A stretch of DNA of 5,875 bases. Source: Gemmatimonadota bacterium (GTDB lineage: Bacteria > Gemmatimonadota > Gemmatimonadetes > Gemmatimonadales > GWC2-71-9). Position 1 is the stretch's first letter; each line of letters starts with the position of its first letter. Under the pieces are notes generated by a model. That model was not told where the DNA came from. It saw only the letters and a program-made list of their open reading frames with translations, and ran no database searches. The stretch spans positions 1-5,875 of the forward strand of contig QHTS01000280.1 in the NCBI GenBank assembly GCA_003220905.1, given 5' to 3'. The position numbers and the translations under genes are program-made. Of the stretch, positions 1 through 5,268 are shown one piece after another.

Positions 1-2
1 GG

Positions 3-569
3 ACGAGCCGGGCGCCGACCGTCGCGACGGTTGCGAGCACCGGGCTCGTCACCGGTGCAGCACCGGGTAGCGCAATCGTGGTCGCCACAGCGGCGCCCGG
101 CATTGCGGACTCGCTGGTCGTGATGGTCGGCGACGCGCTGACGCCCCCGGGCAATGCGATCGCCCTCGCGCACATCGGGGGCCGCAGCTTCGGCGTCGGC
201 AAGGTCGGGCAGCCCATCGCGATCGACATCGTGGTCGATCTCAAGGCTGTGCCGGTCGAGCTGCTTGGCAGCTACGACGCGCGATTCAGCTGGAATGCCG
301 GCGTGCTGCGGTACGACAGTACGCAGGCCGGGACCTTCGTGCCTCCGCTGGTCATCGCTGACACCGCGACGGGTGGTATCCTGCGCTTCAAAGCCACCAG
401 CCTGCTCGGGGCGAACGGGTCGCAGACTCTGGTCCGCCTCTGGTTCACGGCGACAGGCGCCGGACCCTCCAGTCAGGTGTTGGCGCTGCCCGTGCTGTCG
501 GCGCTCACGGGCCTCGATCTGACGCCCGGATTGCTCGTGGCACCGGGCGGTGTCATGATCGGACCGTAG
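3..569 (+). CDS. C-terminal part of a BIG2 (Ig-like) and cohesin-domain surface protein, 5' end outside the window
   Basis: The frame is open from the first bases, so the gene starts upstream of the window; about 188 residues remain before a TAG. The first ~40 residues (SRAPTVATVASTGLVTG, then IVVATAAPGIADS) match the end of a bacterial Ig-like group 2 domain, whose typical pattern is 'xVATVsstGlVTgvapGsaxIxAt'. From about residue 65 to the end a cohesin-like fold follows. It has a 'VGQPIAIDIVVDL' strand, 'LGSYDARFSWNAGVLRYDS' (the family's 'gsydfxlxYdpxvLxf' pattern), and ends in hydrophobic beta strands. Such proteins are secreted or surface-attached and act in adhesion or scaffolding. The protein stops right after the domain, with no dockerin, sorting signal or transmembrane anchor in the visible part. 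Its stop is 12 bp from the stop of the convergent chemoreceptor gene. The domain calls are by eye; ligand and partner are unknown. Confidence 0.75.
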   Translation, partial: TSRAPTVATVASTGLVTGAAPGSAIVVATAAPGIADSLVVMVGDALTPPGNAIALAHIGGRSFGVGKVGQPIAIDIVVDLKAVPVELLGSYDARFSWNAGVLRYDSTQAGTFVPPLVIADTATGGILRFKATSLLGANGSQTLVRLWFTATGAGPSSQVLALPVLSALTGLDLTPGLLVAPGGVMIGP

Positions 570-581
570 CCTCCGGGCGGC

Positions 582-2279
582 CTACACCCGAAATCCCCGC
601 ACCAGCCCCCGCAGCCGCTCGGCCGCCTCCAACAGGCTGCTGGCGGCGGCCGCCATCTCTTGCGTCGACGCGCCCTGCTGTTCGGCGGCGGCGGTGGCCT
701 GCTCCGCGCCCGCCGCGTGCGCCGTGGCGCGTGTCGCCACCTGCTGCGCCTGCCCCTGCAGCTGCATGGTAGTCTCGCGGTTCGCCTGGGCGGTGACCCG
801 CACGCGCGCGGCGGCCTGCTCCACGAGCTCGACCGCCGTGGCAATCTCGGCGAGGCCGTGCGCCGCACCTTCCGCGACGTTCTCGATGCCGCGGACCTTC
901 GCTTGGCCGGCGGACATGGTGGCGGTGACGTCCTCCATCTGCTCCCGGATCGAGCCCGTGGTGCGGGTCACTTCCTCCGCCGCCCGCGCCGACTCGTCGG
1001 CGAGCTGGCGCACCTCCTCGGCTACCACCGCGAAGCCGCGGCCGTGCTCGCCCGCCCGCGCGGCTTCGATCGCCGCGTTCAACGCCAGCAAGTTGGTCTG
1101 GGACGAGATGCGCTTGATGAGCTCCACGAAGTCGTCGATCGCCACGCTCAGCTCGCCGAGCTGGGTGATCTGCTTCGAGGTGGTCTGCACCACCTCCCGC
1201 ACGTTGAGCAACACGCTCCCGGCGGCGGCGACGTCACCCCGGTGCCGGTCGGCTACCGTCCGGATCTCCTCTCCGAGCTTCGCCGCGCGCTCCGCCGCGT
1301 CCGCCATGTCGCCGGTGGAGGTGCGAAGGGCATCGAGACCAGTGCCCATGGAGGTGAGGGCGGCGCGTTGCTGGTCCGCGCCCCCCGAAATCTCCACCAT
1401 GGCCGTCGACACCTCGCTGGACGACGCGGCGAGCTCTTCGCTCACCGCCGACAGGTCCCCCGCAGCCCCGGCGATCCGGTCCGACTCGCCGATCACCTCG
1501 CCCACGATCCGCCGGAGCCGGTCGCCCATCTGCTGGATGGCATCCGCCAGCACGCGGAACTCGCGGGGCATCGCCCCGGTGGTGACCGGTCGCAGATCCC
1601 CGGCGCCGAACCGCTCGGCGGCCGTCACCAGTCGGCCGAGCGGCCCGTGCACCGATTGGACGGTGTAGCGCGACAGGAAGAAGCCGGCCAGCACCAGCGC
1701 GACGACGAAGACCCAGAGTTTACGCTCCCGATCGGCTGCGTCCGCGGTCAAGCGCTCCGCGGCCTTCACCGCCTTCTGCGCTTGACGGCGGGAGAGATCG
1801 CGCACCAGCCGCGTCAGCTCCGCCGCCTGCGGTCGCACCGCCGCCGCCCGCGCCATCGCTTCCTGATCGCGCCCCAGGTCGCGGAGCGCGTGTGCGATCG
1901 AGTAGTCGGTCTGGATCGCCGCGTGGAGCTGCTTCACGCGGTTCACCGTGAGGCGATCCTCCACGGTGAGGCCGCCGAGCGCGTCCAGCCGCCGCTGGTG
2001 CTGAAAGGCGTCCTCGGCGGCGGCTTGGAACTCTCGCCGCGGGTCGTCGCCGGGCGAGCCCAGATATTGCTCGGCGGCCCGGATCTCTTCCAGCACGCTC
2101 GTGACGAGGCCGCTCCCTACCTCGGTCGACGTCCGCAGCGCGTCGAGCTCCAGCTCGATCGCGTACCGCATCTGGCGCAGGGTGGCGGCGCCCGCGATCG
2201 CAGTGGCGATGAGACCGGCCAGGAGCAACGCGAGCCCGATCAGGATGCGCACGCGGATCGTATCGAACCGGCCCCACAT
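582..2279 (-). CDS. Methyl-accepting chemotaxis protein (transmembrane chemoreceptor)
   Basis: A 565-aa inner-membrane chemoreceptor that would signal through CheW and CheA. TM1 is residues ~11-32. A helical periplasmic sensor of about 155 residues follows (33-187), four-helix-bundle in character with no PAS or Cache motifs seen. TM2 is ~188-203, then a HAMP domain (~204-257, with 'GPLGRLVTAAERFGAGDLRP'). A long coiled-coil signalling domain ends the protein, with its hairpin tip at ~389-425: ISSQTNLLALNAAIEAARAG followed by EHGRGFAVVAEEVRQLA, a near-perfect family signature. Candidate adaptation sites are the QQ pair (303-304) and EE pair (435-436). The C-terminus ends LVRGFRV, with no CheR-tethering pentapeptide. 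The ATG overlaps the TAA of the upstream binding-protein gene (TAATG) and has its own GGAGGT nine bases upstream, so it is the second gene of an operon and probably translationally coupled. Ligand unknown; family call very sure. Confidence 0.96.
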   Translation of the reverse strand: MWGRFDTIRVRILIGLALLLAGLIATAIAGAATLRQMRYAIELELDALRTSTEVGSGLVTSVLEEIRAAEQYLGSPGDDPRREFQAAAEDAFQHQRRLDALGGLTVEDRLTVNRVKQLHAAIQTDYSIAHALRDLGRDQEAMARAAAVRPQAAELTRLVRDLSRRQAQKAVKAAERLTADAADRERKLWVFVVALVLAGFFLSRYTVQSVHGPLGRLVTAAERFGAGDLRPVTTGAMPREFRVLADAIQQMGDRLRRIVGEVIGESDRIAGAAGDLSAVSEELAASSSEVSTAMVEISGGADQQRAALTSMGTGLDALRTSTGDMADAAERAAKLGEEIRTVADRHRGDVAAAGSVLLNVREVVQTTSKQITQLGELSVAIDDFVELIKRISSQTNLLALNAAIEAARAGEHGRGFAVVAEEVRQLADESARAAEEVTRTTGSIREQMEDVTATMSAGQAKVRGIENVAEGAAHGLAEIATAVELVEQAAARVRVTAQANRETTMQLQGQAQQVATRATAHAAGAEQATAAAEQQGASTQEMAAAASSLLEAAERLRGLVRGFRV

Positions 2280-3388
2280 TACCGCGCCACCTCCGTCACC
2301 AGCCGGCCGTTCTGCACGACGCCGATCACCACCGTCCTACCCGCCACGTCCCCGTTGCCGTCGAACGCGATCGGGCCGGTCACTCCCTCGAACGGCGGCC
2401 TTCCCCGACCCACGCGCGCCAGGTAATCCCGAACGGCTCGCCGGTCGGCGCCCGCCTGGTCCATCGCACGGGCCAGCAGCAGCACGATGTCGTACGCGCC
2501 CGCTCCGCGATGGTCCGGTCGCTGCCCCGGGAAAGCCCGCGCGTAGTCCGCCACGAATGCGATGTTACGCTCGTCGCGCCGGTCGGGGAGATAGGCGGAC
2601 GACAGCCGGATGCCCTCCGCGACCGCACCGTCCGCCTCGATCCCCGTGAGCGCGTCCCCGCCGAGCACGGGCCACCGCAGCCCGAGCGAGCGCATCTCCC
2701 GCAGCGCGAGCTCGGCCCCCGGGCGCTCCGCGGCGAGCGTGGCGGGGATGTAGGGATCGGCTTCGAGTACGATCCCCCCCAAGCGCGCAAACTCGGCCGC
2801 GAACGTACGGCGCACCCCGCGTCCGTAATCGCTGTTGAGGTAGATGATGCCGGCCCGTCTGGCGCCGAGTGTTTGCCAGGCGAAGCGCGCGAGCTGCGGC
2901 CCGTGTTGCAGGTCGCTCGGGCACACGCGGAACACATACGGACTGATCCCCGACAGGTCGGGACTGGACGCGGACGGTGAAATCATCGCGGTGGGCGTCG
3001 CGCCACCCGCGTACACCCGCGCCGCCGCGAGCGAAGTACCCGAGCTCAGGTGTCCCACGACCGCCACGATCGCAGGGTCCGCGTACAGTTGCTCCGCCAC
3101 CCGCACCGCGGTGTCCTCGTTCCCCGAATCGTCGACGATCCGCAGCTCGAGCTTGCGGCCGCGGATGCCCCGTTTGGCGTTGACCTGATTCACCGCCAGC
3201 TGGGCGGCCCGGAGCATCGAGGCGCCCCGCGGCTCGGAGAAGGGGCCCGCGAGGCCGATGGCGATCGGCCCTGTGGGGCGGGAGCACGCCGCCAGCGCGA
3301 TGACGGAGCCCACGAGAAGTGACGTTCGCAGAGGCCCTCCAGGTAGGCGCGGGGCAAGGTTAAGCTCGCCCGTAGGGAAGCGCAACAT
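2279..3388 (-). CDS. Periplasmic binding lipoprotein, branched-chain amino acid (LivJ/Peripla_BP_6) family
   Basis: A 369-aa predicted lipoprotein. The ATG at 3388 was chosen over an in-frame ATG at 3496 because a strong GGAGGT lies six bases upstream. This start also leads into a signal peptide ending in a lipobox (VIALAAC, Cys35). The longer reading would run through the intergenic region and overlap the divergent gene. The mature part shows the type-I binding-protein pattern: 'IAIGLAGPFSEPRGASMLRAAQLAVNQVNAKRGI' (start of lobe 1, described here in parts), 'DDSGN' (86-90), 'GHLSSGTS' (112-119), 'SPSASSPDLS' (137-146), 'NSDYGRG' (185-191), 'LGGD' (242-245), 'GAGAYD' (295-300) and 'FEGVTGPIAFDGNGD' (333-347). 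Such proteins bind amino acids, amides or aromatic acids for Liv-type ABC transporters. No permease or ATPase gene adjoins it. Instead it is coupled to a chemoreceptor gene, suggesting a sensing role. Lobe 2 looks about 20 residues short near 215-221. Confidence 0.9.
   Translation of the reverse strand: MLRFPTGELNLAPRLPGGPLRTSLLVGSVIALAACSRPTGPIAIGLAGPFSEPRGASMLRAAQLAVNQVNAKRGIRGRKLELRIVDDSGNEDTAVRVAEQLYADPAIVAVVGHLSSGTSLAAARVYAGGATPTAMISPSASSPDLSGISPYVFRVCPSDLQHGPQLARFAWQTLGARRAGIIYLNSDYGRGVRRTFAAEFARLGGIVLEADPYIPATLAAERPGAELALREMRSLGLRWPVLGGDALTGIEADGAVAEGIRLSSAYLPDRRDERNIAFVADYARAFPGQRPDHRGAGAYDIVLLLARAMDQAGADRRAVRDYLARVGRGRPPFEGVTGPIAFDGNGDVAGRTVVIGVVQNGRLVTEVAR
2289..2294 (-). promoter_or_regulatory. 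Shine-Dalgarno site for the chemoreceptor gene, inside the binding-protein gene
   Basis: GGAGGT on the minus strand, nine bases before the ATG at 2279 and inside the last codons of the upstream gene. Together with the one-base TAATG overlap it supports re-initiation or coupled translation of the two proteins. Confidence 0.7.
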
Positions 3389-3394
3389 TTCCCC

Positions 3395-3400
3395 ACCTCC
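3395..3400 (-). promoter_or_regulatory. Shine-Dalgarno site that fixes the binding-protein start
   Basis: GGAGGT on the minus strand, six bases before the ATG at 3388. It decides the start: the alternative ATG at 3496 has no such site. This operon is therefore SD-led, unlike the other complete genes of the window, which have no SD. Confidence 0.75.
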
Positions 3401-3405
3401 CCACA

Positions 3406-3425
3406 GGATTTCCACGTGGTTTTCC
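3406..3425. promoter_or_regulatory. Palindromic candidate operator (CCACGTGG core) upstream of the binding-protein/chemoreceptor operon
   Basis: The 8-bp perfect palindrome CCACGTGG (3412-3419) is flanked by GGA on the left and TCC on the right, giving a 20-bp imperfect dyad with 7 of 10 positions symmetric. It lies 24-31 bases upstream of the lipoprotein ATG, in the leader or promoter region, and about 60 bases upstream of the divergent gene. The position suits a repressor or activator site, but an 8-bp palindrome in GC-rich DNA can arise by chance. Confidence 0.3.
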
Positions 3426-3448
3426 AGACCGATGTGGACAAACCCGGA

Positions 3449-3476
3449 TTGCCTGCGGGCCAGTCCGGCGTAGCTT
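3449..3476 (+). promoter_or_regulatory. Probable leaderless promoter of the helical-repeat protein gene
   Basis: A -35-like TTGCCT (3449-3454), a 16-base spacer and a TANNNT -10 box TAGCTT (3471-3476) are followed after seven bases by the ATG at 3484. Transcription would begin at or next to the start codon. No Shine-Dalgarno sequence is present, which agrees with a leaderless mRNA. The same -10 form (TAACTT, then six bases, then the start codon) precedes the two genes diverging around 5257. Confidence 0.5.
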
Positions 3477-3483
3477 GATCCGA

Positions 3484-4326
3484 ATGGAATCGTCACGCCG
3501 CCTGTACCGATTCGCCGGCGCGCTCGAGGGGCTGCTCGCCGCTCCCGATGCCGAGGCCTTCGAGCGGGCGTGGGCGACGGCGCACGTCGACCGGCTCGCG
3601 TGGGAAGCGCTCGGGGGCGCGCGACGGGCGGACAGCGGGCCCCTCGAGCCAGCGCTCGATCAGGTGGATCGGCGCCTCCTCGCGATGCTCCAGCGCTGCC
3701 GCGCGTTCCCCGATCCGCACGTCGTGACCTTCCGGGTGCCCGAGCTCGAGCGGTGGCAGCATGCCGCGGCTGCCGCCCTCGTCGGTGCGCGCTGGGGTGT
3801 CGCGGGCCTGCGCACCGTCATCGCCGACACGGGGGCGCCACTCGGGCGCCGCTACTTCGCGTTCCTCGCGCTGGCCGAACGACACCCCGAGGGCGCGTGG
3901 CCACTGTTCGAGCGGTATCTCGTGACACCGGGCGCGCACCATGCGTTTGTCGCCGCCGCCGTCGAAGCGGCGCGCTACTACCCCGGTCACGCCGACGTCC
4001 TCGTGCGCCTGTTCGAGCGGATCCGCGGCGACCAGCTGCTGCGCCGGTTCCTCGGCCCCAAGATCCTCGAGTCCCTCTATGTGCTGAGCGAGGAATGCAG
4101 TTTGCCGCTGTTCGAGGAACTGCTCGTCGCCGGGCATACCGACCCGGATGTGGACCGCTGTGAGGTCACGCGGGCGCTCGTCGTGCTGCGCCGAGCGACC
4201 GGGCGCGTCGCGCAGAGCTCCAAGTTCGCCGACGGCGACGAGGCGGCCGTGGTGCGCAGCCTCGACGACGCGGAGCGCCGCTTCGAGGCCACGCGGGACC
4301 GGATCGTGCCGGTGGTCGTGATCTAG
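3484..4326 (+). CDS. Uncharacterised all-helical (HEAT/ARM-like) protein
   Basis: A 280-aa protein that I do not recognise. It is predicted cytoplasmic, with no signal peptide or membrane segment. The sequence is almost entirely amphipathic helices rich in Ala, Leu, Arg and Glu. Residues ~95-240 read as successive helix pairs: around LGRRYFAFLALAERHPEGAW (120-139), HHAFVAAAVEAARYYPGHAD (152-171), VLVRLFERI (172-180), ILESLYVLSEECSLPLFEELL (described as 194-214), then EVTRALVVLRRATG (227-240). This spacing resembles an alpha-solenoid of HEAT type, usually a protein-interaction scaffold. The ATG at 3484 is preferred over a TTG at 3475, since a TAGCTT -10 box sits seven bases before it and overlaps that TTG. 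The TAG stop shares four bases (CTAG) with the stop of the convergent hydrolase. It faces away from the chemoreceptor operon, so no functional link can be claimed. Confidence 0.75.
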   Translation: MESSRRLYRFAGALEGLLAAPDAEAFERAWATAHVDRLAWEALGGARRADSGPLEPALDQVDRRLLAMLQRCRAFPDPHVVTFRVPELERWQHAAAAALVGARWGVAGLRTVIADTGAPLGRRYFAFLALAERHPEGAWPLFERYLVTPGAHHAFVAAAVEAARYYPGHADVLVRLFERIRGDQLLRRFLGPKILESLYVLSEECSLPLFEELLVAGHTDPDVDRCEVTRALVVLRRATGRVAQSSKFADGDEAAVVRSLDDAERRFEATRDRIVPVVVI

Positions 4327-5246
4327 GGTCGGACGGTCGGACGGTCCGACAGTCCGGCCGTCCGCCCGACGAACTCCCACATTTTGTCGCGGTACGCTCG
4401 CCCGCCGATATCGTAGGTATCATTGTGCCCGGACCCGTGAATCAGGACCACCTCGACCGGCCCCGCCGCGGCAGCCGCCACGGCCATCCCCATCGCCGTC
4501 GGCACGAGCCGATCCACGTCGCCGTGAAACAGCAGGATCGGGCAGCGGACCCGCCTGACGTTGGCGAGGTTGTCGAGCGACAGGCGGAGGAGGAAGGTCG
4601 GCAGCAGCCGGTAGTGGTGTTTCGCCATCGCCGCGGCATTGGTAAACGGCGATTCCACGATCAGTCCGGCCACGGGACGTCGCGCGGCGGTGTGTGTCGC
4701 CACCGCGCTGCCGAGCGAGCGGCCATAGACGTAGATGCGCTGCGGGTCCACGCCCGGCCGCGTGGCGAGCGCCGCGTATGCGGCGTCGGCGGCGGCGTAC
4801 AAGCTCCCCTCCGTTGCCCGGCCTCCGCTGCCGCCGTAGCCCGGGTAGTCGAGGACCAGCACGGCGGTGCCCGGCGGCTGGAACTCGCGCACGATCGGCC
4901 AGATCGCGGCGATGGTCTCGCCGTTGCCGTAAAACCAGAGGAGGCCTGCGGCAGGTTGTGGAGGGTGTGAAGGATGGTGGAGGATGGTGGAGGTATCGTG
5001 ACCAACCTCCACCATCCTCCCCTGTCCTCCACCAACCTCCACCGCCTTCAAAAACCACCCCACGAGCTTCGTCCCATCGCCCGAGACCAGCTCGACCTTC
5101 TCGCCGTTCTCCACGCCCACGCGCTTCGGGTCGGGCAGGCTTGCGCGGGGCGCCGGAAAGGCGAGCCGATCTTGGAACAGCCAGGCGAGCAGCATCAACA
5201 GTGTGTACGCGAGCCCGAGGCCCACGATGATGCGGAGCGCGAGCAT
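4323..5246 (-). CDS. Membrane-anchored alpha/beta hydrolase, Bem46/ABHD13/ABHD17-like
   Basis: A 307-aa serine hydrolase with one N-terminal transmembrane segment (~5-24) followed by 'FQDRLAFPAP', the usual opening of this family. The substrate of bacterial members is generally unknown (ester or thioester hydrolysis). The core shows 'DGTKLVGWF' (57-65), the oxyanion-loop region 'FYGNGE' (105-110), 'DYPGYGGSGG' (133-142) and the nucleophile elbow 'YGRSLGS' with Ser177. The acid is in 'HGDVDRLVP' (Asp245) and the base in 'GSGHNDT' (His274), so the triad is complete. Tyr106 replaces the usual His of HGN. The start is fixed by an in-frame TAA 12 bases upstream. Two oddities: residues ~69-99 are an insertion encoded by an inverted tandem repeat where relatives have a short linker, and the last ~11 residues (LSDRPTVRP) come from a second repeat. 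No SD is present; a TAACTT box lies six bases before the ATG. Confidence 0.9.
   Translation of the reverse strand: MLALRIIVGLGLAYTLLMLLAWLFQDRLAFPAPRASLPDPKRVGVENGEKVELVSGDGTKLVGWFLKAVEVGGGQGRMVEVGHDTSTILHHPSHPPQPAAGLLWFYGNGETIAAIWPIVREFQPPGTAVLVLDYPGYGGSGGRATEGSLYAAADAAYAALATRPGVDPQRIYVYGRSLGSAVATHTAARRPVAGLIVESPFTNAAAMAKHHYRLLPTFLLRLSLDNLANVRRVRCPILLFHGDVDRLVPTAMGMAVAAAAAGPVEVVLIHGSGHNDTYDIGGRAYRDKMWEFVGRTAGLSDRPTVRP
4328..4367. repeat. 8-nt-period inverted tandem repeat forming a long hairpin at the convergent gene ends
   Basis: Five consecutive 8-base units: GTCGGACG twice, then GTCCGACA, GTCCGGCC and GTCCGCCC. The later units are near reverse complements of the first two. The sequence folds into a stem of about 15 pairs (4327-4341 with 4345-4359, one mismatch, one G-T, loop CGG). 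It begins one base after the plus-strand gene's TAG and also encodes the last residues of the hydrolase. It could act as a terminator or mRNA 3' end stabiliser for the plus gene, but there is no T tract. Confidence 0.7.
4951..5045. repeat. 10-nt-period inverted tandem repeat (quasi-palindrome) inserted in the hydrolase gene
   Basis: Left arm: AGGATGGTGG twice in tandem (4971-4990), with degenerate units before it. Right arm: ACCAACCTCC, ACCATCCTCC, CCTGTCCTCC and ACCAACCTCC (5001-5040). The arms pair perfectly over 16 bp, GGAGGATGGTGGAGGT at 4979-4994 with 5005-5020, around a 10-base loop; weaker pairing extends outward. On the minus strand it is read in frame as ~30 low-complexity residues with a Gly/Val-rich half and a His/Pro-rich half. 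It carries no gene of its own. Confidence 0.8.
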
Positions 5247-5252
5247 GCGAAG

Positions 5253-5262
5253 AAGTTAACTT
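5253..5262. promoter_or_regulatory. Symmetric bidirectional -10 element shared by the hydrolase and kinase genes
   Basis: AAGTTAACTT is a perfect 10-bp palindrome in the 22-bp gap between the divergent starts. Read rightward, TAACTT (5257-5262) is followed by six bases and the kinase GTG at 5269. Read leftward, TAACTT (5258-5253) is followed by six bases and the hydrolase ATG at 5246. Both starts are equidistant from the palindrome centre, neither gene has an SD, and each strand has a TAA in frame in the palindrome. No convincing -35 is seen on either side. Confidence 0.55.
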
Positions 5263-5268
5263 AGAGCC

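Noticed and set aside
566..585. Hairpin spanning the convergent stops (GTAGCC with GGCCTAC, one bulge)
   Set aside because: The stem is only about six pairs with a bulge, has no T tract, and half of it arises from the two facing TAG codons, so calling it a terminator is not supported.
660..2426. A 588-codon open frame antisense to the chemoreceptor
   Set aside because: It lies opposite a textbook chemoreceptor in very GC-rich DNA, where the antisense frame lacks stops. Its translation is Arg/His/Gly-rich with no domain pattern.
3389..3483. A sigma-70-like promoter for the lipoprotein operon
   Set aside because: TTGTCC on the minus strand resembles a -35, but no acceptable -10 lies at the right distance, so none is annotated.
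3389..3496. A longer N-terminus for the binding lipoprotein from the ATG at 3496
   Set aside because: It would add 36 residues before the signal peptide, overlap the divergent gene and lacks an SD, whereas the ATG at 3388 has GGAGGT six bases upstream.
3493..4380. A 295-codon open frame antisense to the helical-repeat gene
   Set aside because: It is a composition-driven shadow with no start signal and no recognisable family. The plus-strand frame has a promoter and plausible helical periodicity.
4971..5045. CRISPR array or phage attachment site at the 10-base repeat
   Set aside because: Units are 10 bases with no spacers, orientation flips half-way, and no cas, integrase or tRNA gene is present.
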